Assembly: GCF_029893585.1 (NCBI RefSeq)
Contig: NZ_JARXYX010000004.1
Location: forward strand, 62,001-126,000
Length of the DNA: 64,000 nt
Origin: Streptomyces sp. LBL
Lineage (GTDB): Bacteria > Actinomycetota > Actinomycetes > Streptomycetales > Streptomycetaceae
Reading direction: 5' to 3'
The notes beneath the pieces are model-generated. The model worked only from the letters and a program-made list of their open reading frames with translations. It was not told where the DNA came from and did not search any database. This document shows, one piece after another, positions 18,783 through 31,959 of the stretch (within the stretch, counting starts at the first letter, position 1; every line of letters starts with the position of its first letter). A program made the position numbers and the translations under genes.

Positions 18783-20282
18783 TCAGCCCCTCCCCAGGAG
18801 CAGTCGGGCCTCGCCGACGGTGATGACGGATCCGGTGACGAGCACCCCGCCGCCGGTGAACTCGCCCTCCTCCTCGGCCAGCGTGATCGCGGCCTCCAGG
18901 GCGTCCGGCAGCCGCGGCTCGACCTGCACCCGGTCCTCGCCGAACACCTCGACGGCGATTCCGGCGAGTTCGTCGGCGTCCATGGCCCGGTGGCTGGAGT
19001 TCTGGGTGACGACGACCTCGGCAAAGATCGGCTCGAAGGCCTCGAGCAGTCCGCGCACGTTCTTGTCCCCGCTGGCCCCGACCACGCCGATCAGCCGGCT
19101 GAAGTCGAAGGCCTCGCGGACCGCCTCGGCGGTGGCGCGGGCGCCGGCCGGGTTGTGGGCGGCGTCGAGGACGAGGGTCGGGGACCGCCGTACGACTTCG
19201 AGGCGCCCCGGTGCGGAGACGGCCGCGAACGCCTTGCGGACGATGTCGATGTCGAGCGGCTCGGGCCGCTGGGAGCCGACGCCGAAGAATGCCTCGACGG
19301 CGGCGAGGGCGACGGCCGCGTTGTGGGCCTGGTACGGGCCGTGCAGCGGGAGGTACACCTCGTCGTACTCCCCGCCCACCCCGCGCAGGGTGACCAGCTG
19401 CCCGCCGACGGCGACCTGCCGGGAGACGACCCCGAACTCCAGCCCCTCGCGGGCGACGGTGGCGTCGACCTCGACGGCCTTCTTCAGCAGCACCTGGGCC
19501 GCGTCGACCGGCTGCTGGGCCAGGATCACGGTCGCGTCCTGCTTGACGATGCCGGCCTTCTCGACGGCGATCGCGCCGGGCGTCTCACCGAGCCGGTCGG
19601 TGTGGTCGAGGTCGATGGGGGTGACGACGGCGACGTCCCCGTCGATGACGTTGGTGGCGTCCCAGGAACCGCCCATGCCCACTTCCACGACGGCCACGTC
19701 GACGGGCGCGTCCGCGAAGGCGGCGTACGCCATCGCCGTCAGCACCTCGAAGAAGGACAGCCGGTACTCCTGCTGCGCGTCGACCATCTCGATGTACGGC
19801 TTGATGTCGTGGTACGTCTCGATGAACCGCTCGGCGGAAAGGGGCGCCCCGTTCAGGCTGATCCGCTCGGTGATCGACTGGATGTGGGGGCTCGTGTACC
19901 TGCCGGTCCGCAGCTCGAAGGCGCCCAGCAGGGCCTCGATCATGCGGGCGGTGGAGGTCTTGCCGTTGGTGCCGGTGATGTGGATCGAGGGGTACGACCG
20001 CTGCGGCTCGCCCAGTAGGTCCATCAGCGCGGCGATACGGCTGACGGAGGGCTCCAGCTTGGTCTCGCCCCAGCGGGTGGCGAGCTCCGTCTCGACCTCG
20101 CGCAGGGCCTTGTCGATCTCGGGGTCCTTCGGGCGCGCGGGCACGTCGGCCTCCGGCGGCCCGCCCTGCGTGCGCAGGGTGCGGCTGCCGGCCTCGATCA
20201 CCGCGAGATCCGGATCCCGGTCGGTCTCGGCGGCGATGATCTCGTCGAAGGAGCTGTCGTCGTGCGGGGGCTGGTCACTCAC
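18783..20282 (-). CDS. folC: Folylpolyglutamate / dihydrofolate synthase
   Basis: This 499-residue Mur-ligase-like enzyme adds glutamate to folates, and in many bacteria also to dihydropteroate. The P-loop is HITGTNGKTSTARM near residue 103. VVEVGMGGSWDATNV near 218 is the Mg-binding segment. LDAAHNPAGARATAEAV near 382 begins the C-terminal domain. The first 65 residues are a polar extension typical of Streptomyces homologues. The start is a GTG, and no upstream alternative looks better. Confidence 0.95.
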   Translation of the reverse strand: MSDQPPHDDSSFDEIIAAETDRDPDLAVIEAGSRTLRTQGGPPEADVPARPKDPEIDKALREVETELATRWGETKLEPSVSRIAALMDLLGEPQRSYPSIHITGTNGKTSTARMIEALLGAFELRTGRYTSPHIQSITERISLNGAPLSAERFIETYHDIKPYIEMVDAQQEYRLSFFEVLTAMAYAAFADAPVDVAVVEVGMGGSWDATNVIDGDVAVVTPIDLDHTDRLGETPGAIAVEKAGIVKQDATVILAQQPVDAAQVLLKKAVEVDATVAREGLEFGVVSRQVAVGGQLVTLRGVGGEYDEVYLPLHGPYQAHNAAVALAAVEAFFGVGSQRPEPLDIDIVRKAFAAVSAPGRLEVVRRSPTLVLDAAHNPAGARATAEAVREAFDFSRLIGVVGASGDKNVRGLLEAFEPIFAEVVVTQNSSHRAMDADELAGIAVEVFGEDRVQVEPRLPDALEAAITLAEEEGEFTGGGVLVTGSVITVGEARLLLGRG

Positions 20283-20318
20283 GAGGTCAGTCTACGTACA
20301 CGCGGCTGCGGGCCCGAC

Positions 20319-20358
20319 GCTGTACAGATGCCGTGGGTGGCAACAGCATCTGTACGGC
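20319..20358 (-). terminator. Inverted repeat between valS and folC
   Basis: The core arms gtacagatgc (20322-20331) and gcatctgtac (20346-20355) are exact. They extend by two or three pairs to about 20319 and 20358. The hairpin lies about 100 bases beyond the valS stop and just ahead of folC. It could be a terminator for valS or a leader structure of folC. Confidence 0.5.
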
Positions 20359-20461
20359 ACCAGGCCCGCGCACCGACGCGTCAGTGGAGAGCACTGCGCA
20401 TGGTCCGGACCCACCGAGGCCGGGTCCGGATCACCTCCGCGTCGGCGGAGAGCAACGTCGG

Positions 20462-23092
<2,631 letters not shown>

Positions 23093-23228
23093 GGGCCCAG
23101 TTTAGGGGTGTCACGGGGCAGTCCCGAAACGCGTTTGTTCTGTAACGGTGGGAGCCCGGACGCCGTCCGGGTACGGCCGCTGCGCCAGGATGTCCCGGAT
23201 ACCCAAGCATGTGGAGGGGAACCCAGGA

Positions 23229-24176
23229 ATGAGTCACAACCAGCCGGGCCCGTACGGCGAACAGCCCCAGCAGCCTGGCCCGTACGGTCAGCAGCCGGGC
23301 CCCTACGGCCAGCCGCCGCAGGCTCCTCCCGCCCAGCCCGGCTACGGCTACCCGCAGCAGGCCCCTCCGGCCCAACCCGGCTACGGCTACCCGCAGCAAG
23401 CCCCGCAGGGCCTTCCGCCCCAGCAGCAGCCTTACGGGCAGCAGGCCCCCTACGGCCAGCAGCCGCCGTACGGCCAGGCTCCGTACGGGGCCCCGCAGCC
23501 GCCGGAGCCGGCCGGGGGCAAGAAGAAGACGGGCCTGATCATCGGGGCGGTCGCGGTGGTGGCCGCGATCGCGGTCGGTGCGTACTTCGTGATCGGCGGG
23601 GGCGGGGGCTCCGCCGGTTCGGCCATCGCCGACGACGGGGCACACAAGCTGACGACGCCGGCGACGATCATCGACGGGGAGTACAAGAAGAGCAACATGA
23701 TGGAGGCCAGCGAGTTCTCCAAGCAGGACCTCAAGGACTTCGAGTCGTGGGGCGTGCAGAACGCCAAGGGCGCCAACGCGGGCTACATGGCGGGCACGGG
23801 CGACGCCATGAAGAACGTGATGTTCGCCGGCGTCTACGGCACCGTCGACGACCCGGAGAAGGTCGTCGACGCGATGTTCTCGAAGGTCAAGCAGGAGGCC
23901 GCGAAGGCTTCCGACTCCGGGGGCAAACTCCTGGGCAGCCCCGAGGAGTTCACGCCCGCCGGCTTTGAGAACGGCGTGATGAAGTGCCAGGCGGTCGAGT
24001 CCAGCCAGCAGGGTCAGAAGTTCACGATGCCGTTCTGCATCTGGGGCGACCACAGCACCGTCACCCATGTGACGTTGTACGACGCGGCCGCCGTGGTCTC
24101 CGGTAAGAACACCCTGCTGAAGGACGCGGCCGACCTGACCGCCAAGGTCCGTAAGGACGTGCGCGTGAAGGCGTGA
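23229..24176 (+). CDS. Membrane protein with PYGQ-rich N terminus
   Basis: This 315-residue protein has a low-complexity N terminus (about 1-95) of PYGQQP- and QPGYGYPQQAPPA-type repeats. KKKTG and one membrane helix (about 100-122, LIIGAVAVVAAIAVGAYFVI) follow. The rest is extracytoplasmic, about 190 residues of unknown fold. Such Pro/Gln/Tyr/Gly-rich proteins with a single helix are common in actinobacteria, and their function is unknown. I chose the ATG at 23229 because GGAGGGG precedes it at normal spacing. It is divergent from valS. Confidence 0.75.
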   Translation: MSHNQPGPYGEQPQQPGPYGQQPGPYGQPPQAPPAQPGYGYPQQAPPAQPGYGYPQQAPQGLPPQQQPYGQQAPYGQQPPYGQAPYGAPQPPEPAGGKKKTGLIIGAVAVVAAIAVGAYFVIGGGGGSAGSAIADDGAHKLTTPATIIDGEYKKSNMMEASEFSKQDLKDFESWGVQNAKGANAGYMAGTGDAMKNVMFAGVYGTVDDPEKVVDAMFSKVKQEAAKASDSGGKLLGSPEEFTPAGFENGVMKCQAVESSQQGQKFTMPFCIWGDHSTVTHVTLYDAAAVVSGKNTLLKDAADLTAKVRKDVRVKA

Positions 24177-24224
24177 CGGCGCGGACGTCACTCCGGTGAC
24201 GGCGCGGGCGTCACCGGAACGACG

Positions 24225-24254
24225 AGGGGCCCCGGTCCGTCGACCGGGGCCCCT
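24225..24254. terminator. Bidirectional hairpin between convergent genes
   Basis: The arms 24225-24236 and 24243-24254 are exactly complementary (12 bp) around a six-base loop. The hairpin lies between the end of the PYGQ-rich gene and the end of clpX, so it probably serves both. Confidence 0.8.
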
Positions 24255-24275
24255 TCCTGTCCGTCCTGTCGGCGG

Positions 24276-25562
<1,287 letters not shown>

Positions 25563-25733
25563 GGTGTGCTTCCCCTTCGCCTGGGAGACGCCTAGGTCCA
25601 GCGGCTCCTGGTGCTGCCTTATGTCCGACGGTACCTTGCCGAGCCCTCCGTTCGGGCCCCCCTTGGCGCGGTTCACTTTGACGTGCAACGTGTCAAACCA
25701 TGCCAAGGGGCGGCAGACAATACAGCTTCCGTG

Positions 25734-26414
25734 TCAGAGCACGGACGCGTTGTTCATTTTCCGGGTGGAGATGATCTGGTCGATCAGACCGTACGCCAGC
25801 GCGTCCTCGGCCGTGAGGATCTTGTCGCGCTCGATGTCCTCGCGGATCTTCTCGATCGGCGTGGTGGAGTGCTTGGCCAGCATGTCTTCCAGCTGGGCGC
25901 GCATCCGGAGGATCTCGTTCGCCGCGATCTCCAGGTCGGAGACCTGGCCCCGGCCCGTCTCGCTGTAGGGCTGGTGGATCAGCACCCGGGCGTTCGGCAG
26001 CGCCATCCGCTTGCCGGGCGTACCGGCGGCCAGCAGGATGGCGGCGGCGGAGGCCGCCTGGCCCATGCAGACCGTCTGGACGTCCGGCTTCACGAACTGC
26101 ATCGTGTCGTAGATCGCGGTCAGCGCGGTGAAGGAGCCGCCGGGGCTGTTGATGTAGACCGAGATGTCCCGGTCGGGGTCCATCGACTCCAGGCACAGCA
26201 GCTGTGCCATGACGTCGTTGGCGGAGGCGTCGTCGATCTGCACACCGAGGAAGATCACACGCTCTTCGAAGAGCTTCGCGTACGGGTCGTACTCGCGGAC
26301 GCCCTGCGAGGTGCGCTCGACGAAGCGGGGGATCACGTAGCGGGACTCGGCTGCGGGGCCCGTGTACTCGGCGCGTGTGCGGTCGTACAGGCCGTTGCCG
26401 GGGAAGTCGTTCAC
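25734..26414 (-). CDS. clpP2: ATP-dependent Clp protease proteolytic subunit 2
   Basis: This 226-residue serine peptidase has its catalytic Ser in GQAASAAA near residue 118 and its His in HQPYSETG near 146. An Asp near 196 would complete the triad. The N-terminal extension of about 30 residues before [11 protein letters not shown] is typical of actinobacterial ClpP2, which is processed. It assembles with ClpP1 into a mixed tetradecamer. It follows clpP1 after 70 bases in the same operon, with clpX downstream. Confidence 0.96.
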   Translation of the reverse strand: MNDFPGNGLYDRTRAEYTGPAAESRYVIPRFVERTSQGVREYDPYAKLFEERVIFLGVQIDDASANDVMAQLLCLESMDPDRDISVYINSPGGSFTALTAIYDTMQFVKPDVQTVCMGQAASAAAILLAAGTPGKRMALPNARVLIHQPYSETGRGQVSDLEIAANEILRMRAQLEDMLAKHSTTPIEKIREDIERDKILTAEDALAYGLIDQIISTRKMNNASVL

Positions 26415-26484
26415 TGTCTGTCTCCTAGGGGCTCAGGCGGTCGGCTGGGGGCTTGCTGGGGCCGTTGCCGGTCCCACGGGGTGG

Positions 26485-27105
26485 TCAGACCCCGGTGCCG
26501 CCGCCGCCCGGGATGCCGGCAGCCGTGCTGATGACGTCGTCGATGAGGCCGTACGCCTTGGCCTCCTCGGGGTCGAACCAGCGGTCCCGGTCCGAGTCAC
26601 GGGTGACCTGCTCGACGCTCTGGCCCGTGTGCTGGGATGTGAGCTCGGCCATGCGCTTCTTGGTGTGCAGCAGCCGCTCGGCGTGGATCTTGATGTCCGA
26701 CGCCGAACCCGCCAGACCGGCCGAGGGCTGGTGGATCAGGATCTCGGCATTCGGCAGCGCGAAGCGCTTGCCGGGGGTGCCCGCGCTGAGCAGGAACTGC
26801 CCCATGGAGGCGGCGAGGCCCATCGCGATCGTCATCACGTCGTTCTTGATGAACTGCATGGTGTCGTAGATCGCCATACCGGCCGTGATCGAACCGCCCG
26901 GGCTGTTGATGTAAAGGTTGATGTCCTTGTCGGGGTCGGCCGCGGCAAGGAGCAGCAACTGTGCGGTGATCTTGTTGGCAATGTCGTCGTCGACCGGCTG
27001 GCCGAGGAAGATGATCCGCTCGTTGAGCAGCCGGTTGTAGACCTGATCTCCGAGGCCACCACCGATGGAAGGCTCGCCGGCGGCTGAAGGCATCAGATTC
27101 GTCAC
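26485..27105 (-). CDS. clpP1: ATP-dependent Clp protease proteolytic subunit 1
   Basis: This 206-residue ClpP has its catalytic Ser in GLAASMGQ near residue 98 and its His in HQPSAGL near 123, with an Asp near 172. [17 protein letters not shown] marks the start of the folded core. The C terminus is glycine-rich ([10 protein letters not shown]). The GTG at 27105 is used. An ATG four codons later is an alternative. It is the first gene of the clpP1-clpP2 operon, and its long upstream region carries a candidate ClgR site. Confidence 0.96.
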   Translation of the reverse strand: MTNLMPSAAGEPSIGGGLGDQVYNRLLNERIIFLGQPVDDDIANKITAQLLLLAAADPDKDINLYINSPGGSITAGMAIYDTMQFIKNDVMTIAMGLAASMGQFLLSAGTPGKRFALPNAEILIHQPSAGLAGSASDIKIHAERLLHTKKRMAELTSQHTGQSVEQVTRDSDRDRWFDPEEAKAYGLIDDVISTAAGIPGGGGTGV

Positions 27106-27246
27106 GTATCCACCTGCTCGTCTTACGACGGCGTCGGGGCCGTCTCACGTTTCCCTGCGGGGCTGGAGCCGTTCGGGGACTCCACTGCCCTTCTGTTCAT
27201 GGACCCTAACGCGCGGGTCCCTTCGGAGAATCCCGGGAAGGGTGGT

Positions 27247-27260
27247 GTTCGCCGGGGGCG
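27247..27260 (-). promoter_or_regulatory. Candidate ClgR operator upstream of clpP1
   Basis: The site reads GTTCGC, five bases, then GCG, which fits the half-palindromic ClgR box (CGC-N5-GCG core) known upstream of actinobacterial clp genes. It lies about 140 bases before the clpP1 start. The rest of this 347-base spacer (27106-27452) is G-rich with repeated gggttgcgg-like words and no gene. Confidence 0.4.
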
Positions 27261-27369
27261 TAGCGGCGTGCGGCTTTCGGTTCGCGGGCGGTCGCGGGTT
27301 GCGGGGCTACGGGTTGCGGGGGCTGCGGTTTGCCGGGGAGCCGGTCGCGCAGGTCCCCGTGCCCCTGGG

Positions 27370-27426
27370 TGGGCCCTCCTGCCGTACGACAGGAGGGCCC
27401 CGGGGTCATGCGACCCCGGGGCCCTC
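27370..27426 (-). terminator. Two overlapping hairpins downstream of tig
   Basis: The segment 27389-27400 can pair with 27370-27380 (11 bp). The overlapping segment 27391-27406 can pair with 27411-27426 (16 bp, exact, four-base loop). The two stems share bases and exclude each other. They begin 26 bases past the tig stop. Confidence 0.75.
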
Positions 27427-27452
27427 CCTACGACCTACCAGGCGCCGTGGGC

Positions 27453-28853
27453 TCAGCCCTCGGTCTTCTCCTCGGCCTTCTCCTCGGCCGGGGCCTCGGC
27501 GGAGTCGGTGGCGGCCTCGGCGGCCTCCGTCTCCTCCTCCTCGTCGTCCTCCAGGTCGATGATCTCGCCGTTGGTGTCCTTGACCGTGGCCTTCTCGACC
27601 ACGACGGCCAGGGCCTTGCCGCGGGCGACCTCGCCGACCAGCAGCGGAACCTGACCGCCCTCGACGACCGCCTGGGCGAACTGGTCGGGGGACATGCCGG
27701 AGGAGGCCGCGCGCCGCATGAGGTGCTCGGTGAGCTCCTCCTGGCTGACGTTGAGCTTCTCCTGCTTGACGAGCTCGTCGAGGACGAACTGGGTCTTGAT
27801 GCCCTTGACCGCGGCCTCGCGGGTCTCGGTCTCGAACTCCTCCTCGGTCTTGCCCTGGATCTCCAGGTACTTCTCGAGGTCGAGGCCCATCTGGCCGAGC
27901 TGGTGGTGCTCCAGGTTGTGCTTGCGGGTGTTGATCTCGTCCTCGAGAAGCTTCTCGGGGACGGGCACCTCGACGAGCTCCAGCAGCTTCTCCAGGACGC
28001 GCTCCTGGGCCTGCGTGGCCTGGTCGTACTGCTTCATGTTCTCAAGGCGCTTGCGGCTGTCCGCCCTGACCTCTTCGAGGGTGTCGAACTCGGAGGCGAG
28101 CTGCGCGAACTCGTCGTCCAGCTCGGGCAGTTCGCGGGCGGCGACCTGGGAGACCTTGACGGTGACCTCGGCCTCCTTGCCGGCCGCCGAACCGCCCTTG
28201 AGCTCGGAGGCGAAGGTGGCCTCGCCACCGGCCTCCAGGCCCTTCACGGCGTCGTCGATACCTTCCAGCAGCTCACCGGAGCCGATGGTGTAGGAGACGC
28301 CGCTCGCGACGCCGTCCTCCAGCACCTCTCCGTCGACCTTGGCCTCCAGGTCGAGGGTGACGACATCGCCGTCCTCGGCGGCCCGCTCGACCGGGGAGGT
28401 CGAGGCGAAGCGCTCACGGAGCTCGGTCACGGCCTTGTCGACGTCCTCGTCGCTGACCTCGATCGGGTCGACCTCGACCTCGATGCCGGAGTAGTCCGGG
28501 ATCTCCACGGTCGGGCGGACGTCGACCTCAGCGGTGAAGTTCAGCGTCTCGCCGTCCTTCAGCTCGGTGATGTCGACCTCGGGCTGGCCCAGGACGTTGA
28601 GGTCGGCCTCGTTGACCGCCTCGGTGTAGAACTTCGGAAGCGCGTCGTTGACGGCCTCTTCCAGCACGGCGCCACGGCCGAACCGCTGGTCGATGACGCG
28701 GGCGGGGATCTTGCCCTTACGGAAGCCCTTCACCGTGACCTGCTGGTTGATCTTCTTGTACGCCGCGTCGAGGCTGTCCTTGAGCTCCTCGAAGGGCACC
28801 TCGACAGTGAGCCGAACCCGAGTCGGGTTCAGGGTCTCCACGGCGCTCTTCAC
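27453..28853 (-). CDS. tig: Trigger factor
   Basis: This 466-residue ribosome-bound chaperone has the three usual parts. The N-terminal domain has the ribosome-docking signature GFRKGKIP near residue 44. The FKBP-like peptidyl-prolyl isomerase domain is at about 150-245. The helical C-terminal chaperone domain follows. The tail is very acidic ([15 protein letters not shown]...), common in Streptomyces. I chose the GTG at 28853 because AAGGAG lies eight bases upstream. The 51 in-frame codons before it are not trigger-factor-like. Confidence 0.96.
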   Translation of the reverse strand: MKSAVETLNPTRVRLTVEVPFEELKDSLDAAYKKINQQVTVKGFRKGKIPARVIDQRFGRGAVLEEAVNDALPKFYTEAVNEADLNVLGQPEVDITELKDGETLNFTAEVDVRPTVEIPDYSGIEVEVDPIEVSDEDVDKAVTELRERFASTSPVERAAEDGDVVTLDLEAKVDGEVLEDGVASGVSYTIGSGELLEGIDDAVKGLEAGGEATFASELKGGSAAGKEAEVTVKVSQVAARELPELDDEFAQLASEFDTLEEVRADSRKRLENMKQYDQATQAQERVLEKLLELVEVPVPEKLLEDEINTRKHNLEHHQLGQMGLDLEKYLEIQGKTEEEFETETREAAVKGIKTQFVLDELVKQEKLNVSQEELTEHLMRRAASSGMSPDQFAQAVVEGGQVPLLVGEVARGKALAVVVEKATVKDTNGEIIDLEDDEEEETEAAEAATDSAEAPAEEKAEEKTEG

Positions 28854-29070
28854 GGTTCGGTCTCCTTGTGGCTGACTTCTTGGTTTCTGCCGAAGCCAGA
28901 ACGGCTCCGACGGATTCGCCGCCCGGAGGACTTCGTTAAGGAGAGACACACGGGCGTGCAGCTTGCATAGTAACGGCAGCGGCGACACGGCCCCAAAGGC
29001 GATCACGGAACGCGATCACTCGAAGTGACCGCGCCCATGACCGTGACGGCCGGGGACGGCCGATCGATCG

Positions 29071-29144
29071 TCGGGGTGGCGGGATTTGAACCCACGGCCT
29101 TCCGCTCCCAAAGCGGACGCGCTACCAAGCTGCGCCACACCCCG
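29071..29144 (-). tRNA. tRNA-Pro (anticodon UGG)
   Basis: On the minus strand the sequence starts CGGGGTGTGGCGCAGCTTGG and has the anticodon loop TTTGGGA with TGG in the middle. The T loop is GGTTCAAATCC, and it ends in CACCCCGA. The seven-base acceptor stem is fully paired. No CCA is encoded. Proline tRNA genes are frequent integration sites in Streptomyces, but no integrase is visible here. Confidence 0.95.
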
Positions 29145-29272
29145 TGCTGGTGCGAGACGTAGGGTACATGCCCGCGGGCAGCAAAGCCGCCGTATTAACA
29201 GGGTGTGCGACGAGGCGGGACGACCCGCTACGATGCTTCCTGTGCCGCGATCACGGATCGGGGCGCGCCCGT

Positions 29273-29346
29273 GCGGGCGTAGCTCAATGGTAGAGCACTA
29301 GTCTTCCAAACTAGCTACGCGGGTTCGATTCCCGTCGCCCGCTCCA
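29273..29346 (+). tRNA. tRNA-Gly (anticodon UCC)
   Basis: The sequence starts GCGGGCGTAGCTCAATGGTA. The anticodon loop is CTTCCAA with TCC in the centre, the T loop is GGTTCGATTCC, and the acceptor stem GCGGGCG / CGCCCGC is perfect. CCA is encoded at 29344-29346. Confidence 0.96.
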
Positions 29347-29646
29347 TACGACTCAGGGCCAGGTCAGAGGGTTGTTTCCTCCACCTGGCCCTGAGTGTTT
29401 GTTTCCGGGGGTCGTGTCGGCCCGAGCGTGTCCCCCGCGTGCCCCGGCAACGGCACGGATGTTCGGAATCCTCGGTACCCCGGCACGGTGTGGTTGTCCA
29501 CAGCACGGCCGGCACTCGTCCCGCTCCGATCCGACGAGGCCTCCGGCCAGGTCGTGCGACAGCCGGACGGGCGACAACCTGACAGGCGATGTCGACTTCT
29601 CGGCGGTGGCCGGTGCGGGTGCGAATGCGGATACAGGAGGCCTCGC
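29347..29646. other. Spacer after tRNA-Gly, no gene seen
   Basis: An imperfect repeat (cagggccaggt / acctggccctg, about 29354-29393) right after the tRNA could be its terminator. The rest shows no coding signal on either strand that I trust. Confidence 0.4.
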
Positions 29647-29841
29647 CTAGAACTGGATCGAGTTGAGGGTCTCCGCTATCGAGTTCAGGAACCGCTGGAT
29701 GTCGTCGGCCATGCCGGTGGAGGCGAGGAAGAAGCCGAAGAGCACCGCCACCACGGCTGGGCCGGCCTTGATGGAGCCTCCTCGGATCAGCACCACCATG
29801 ATGATCCCCAACAGAAGCACCACTGACAGCGAAATGGCCAC
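29647..29841 (-). CDS. Small two-helix membrane protein
   Basis: This 64-residue protein has two hydrophobic stretches (about 3-20 and 27-45). It ends in a polar helix with the motif NSIAETLNSIQF. Closely similar short proteins occur in many Streptomyces genomes. I believe some lie near conjugative or integrative elements, but I cannot assign a function. It starts with GTG. It stands alone between a tRNA gene and an acyltransferase gene. Confidence 0.7.
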   Translation of the reverse strand: MAISLSVVLLLGIIMVVLIRGGSIKAGPAVVAVLFGFFLASTGMADDIQRFLNSIAETLNSIQF

Positions 29842-30405
29842 AACTGATCACACCCTCGGTCGGTCCCTCTCCCGGCCCGGGGATGCAGCCCCGCGCACCC
29901 CCGCCAGAACCATCGTGCCACCAACACGGCCCGCATATGCGGGCCGTGACCCAACGTTGGCCATGACTGCCCGGGATCGCCACCCGGCCGCAGGCCCGGA
30001 ACGCCTTCCACCGGAGCTTCCGTACAGCAATTCGACAGGGCACCCGGACAGGGCTTCGGCCCGACGGTTTCCGTGTCCACACACCGCGGGCGCGGCGTAT
30101 TCGAGTTTCGGCCGCAGCAGGTACGGGCGACCTGTACGGCATGCCTAATTTGCACTGTTTAGCGGGGATGCATCCGGACACGTGCGTCAGGTACGTCACC
30201 TACGGCCACCTCTATAGCCACCTCCCGAGCCGCCTGGGGTGTGGCGGTCATCACGCGGGCGGCCAGGCCGACTTCGGGTGAACGCGGGGATGCGAAAACG
30301 TCAATCAGGAACGACTTCGCGGGTTTTACGAAAGCACATGGCCAGGGCTAGGGTGCCTCAGATGTTCCACGCCGCCTCGTCCCCCGCAAACGCAGCGAGG
30401 TCCCT
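29842..30405. other. Intergenic region, no gene seen
   Basis: These 564 bases separate the small membrane protein from the acyltransferase gene. Stop codons and lack of third-position GC bias argue against a gene. A gcccgcatatgcgggc palindrome at about 29929-29945 is a small hairpin, possibly protein binding. Confidence 0.4.
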
Positions 30406-31644
30406 GTGACGAATCCGCTGCGACCGCACGGCCAGAACCGAGCGCCACTCCCCCCGGCACAGTCGTCGGCGGACGGAGTGCCGAGTCCGCGCTCTCCGCG
30501 GAACCACCACGGCGAACAGGCCTCTTCCCGACCCTCGACCGGCGGCACCAGCGCCGGCACCCGGCCCGGCAAAGAGCGCGACGCGTTCTTCGACAACGCC
30601 AAGTACCTGGCGATCGTCCTGGTCGCCGTGGGCCACTCCTGGGAGCCCATCAAGGGCGACAGCCGGATCCTGGAGAGCCTGTACACGGTCGTGTACTCGT
30701 TCCACATGCCGGCGTTCATCATCATCTCCGGCTTCTTCTCCCGCAGTTTCGACCTGCGCGCCGACCGGCTCAAGCGCCTGCTCACCGGTGTGGTCGTGCC
30801 GTATGTCGTCTTCGAGACGGCCTACTCCCTCTTCAAGCGCTTCGTCGACCACGCGCCCGGCCAGGAGATCAGCCTGCTGGATCCCTGGTATCTGACCTGG
30901 TTCCTGTGTGCCCTGTTCATCTGGCGGCTGACCACGCCGATCTGGAAGCTCGTGCGCTGGCCGCTGCCGATCGCCCTCGGTGTCGCCATGCTGGCGTCCG
31001 TCAGCCCGGAGATCGGCGACGACCTCGACCTCCAGCGCGTGCTCCAGTTCCTGCCGTTCTTCGTGCTCGGCCTGTGCATGAAGCCCGAACACTTCCGGCT
31101 GGTGCGCCGCCGCTCGGTGCGGATCCTGTCGGTGCCCGTGTTCGCGGCCGCGCTGGCCGTCGGCTGGTGGGCCGTTCCCCGGATGAACACGGCGTGGTTC
31201 TACCACCGTGACGCCGCGCAGGAGTTGGCCGCGCCCTGGTGGTCCGGGCCGGTCATGGTCCTCGTACTGTTCGGCTGCTCGGTGCTGCTGACCGCCTGCT
31301 TCTTCGCCTGGGTGCCGGGCCGGACGATGTGGTTCACGGCCCTCGGCGCGGGCACCCTCTACGGCTATCTGCTGCACGGCTTCCTGATCAAGGCCGGCGA
31401 GTTCGGGAACTGGTTCGACCACGCCTGGCTGAAGCGTCCGCTCGGCGAGATCTTCGTGAGCGTCCTCGCGGCCGCCGTCGTGACCCTGTTGTGCACCCCG
31501 CCGGTGCGCCGGGTCTTCCGGTGCGTGATGGAACCGACGATGGAGTGGGCGTTCAAGCGGGACTCCGCCGACGTCACGCGCGGGCGTGGGAAGCGTGGGA
31601 CGACCGAGCAGAGTGCACTTGAGCGCGAGAAGGTCAACGCCTAG
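30406..31644 (+). CDS. Acyltransferase 3 family membrane protein
   Basis: This 412-residue integral membrane acyltransferase has a soluble Pro/Ser-rich N terminus of about 55 residues. FFDNAKYLAIVLVAVGHSWEP follows (near 60-80), whose His is the conserved catalytic residue of the family. SFHMPAFIIISGFF near 98 is the second signature, and eight to nine further helices follow. These enzymes O-acylate sugars or other surface molecules. The closest type resembles fucose/mannose 4-O-acetylase-like proteins. The substrate cannot be told. GAGG five bases before the GTG supports the start. It is monocistronic. Confidence 0.88.
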   Translation: MTNPLRPHGQNRAPLPPAQSSADGVPSPRSPRNHHGEQASSRPSTGGTSAGTRPGKERDAFFDNAKYLAIVLVAVGHSWEPIKGDSRILESLYTVVYSFHMPAFIIISGFFSRSFDLRADRLKRLLTGVVVPYVVFETAYSLFKRFVDHAPGQEISLLDPWYLTWFLCALFIWRLTTPIWKLVRWPLPIALGVAMLASVSPEIGDDLDLQRVLQFLPFFVLGLCMKPEHFRLVRRRSVRILSVPVFAAALAVGWWAVPRMNTAWFYHRDAAQELAAPWWSGPVMVLVLFGCSVLLTACFFAWVPGRTMWFTALGAGTLYGYLLHGFLIKAGEFGNWFDHAWLKRPLGEIFVSVLAAAVVTLLCTPPVRRVFRCVMEPTMEWAFKRDSADVTRGRGKRGTTEQSALEREKVNA

Positions 31645-31792
31645 TCTTCGGCCCTCGCCATCCGTCCTGGCCATCTGTGCTCGCCGCCCAGCCTCCTCTC
31701 CCGGCTCATCGGCCGGTCCATCGGCCTGACCGAGAAGCGCGCATCCGCGTGTACTTCTCGGTCAGTCGTATGTGGTGGGCTCGTCCAGGATC

Positions 31793-31846
31793 GGCAGAGG
31801 CAGAGGCAGAGGCAGAGGCAGAGGCAGAGGCAGAGGCAGAGGCAGA
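31793..31846. repeat. Hexanucleotide tract (GGCAGA) x 9
   Basis: Nine exact copies of ggcaga run without interruption over 54 bases in the spacer between the acyltransferase gene and the type VII locus (31645-31958). It lies outside any gene I accept, although it is open on the plus strand. Confidence 0.95.
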
Positions 31847-31875
31847 AGTGTCCGCGTCGGGGCGGGTGCCTCCTT

Positions 31876-31959
31876 CAGCCGTCGCGCCTCAGCCATCGCG
31901 CGTCAGCCGTCCCTCCTCAGCCGTCCCTCCTCAGCCGTCCCTCCTCAGGCGTCACGCCT
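31876..31959. repeat. Six 14-bp tandem repeats at the end of the type VII locus
   Basis: Units begin at 31876, 31890, 31904, 31918, 31932 and 31946. The three central units are identical (cagccgtccctcct) and the outer ones vary. The array abuts the stop codon of the DUF6177 gene. Confidence 0.9.

Noticed and set aside
29071..29346. tRNA pair as an integration site of an element
   Set aside because: Both tRNAs are intact, and no integrase, excisionase or duplicated tRNA end lies next to them in this window.
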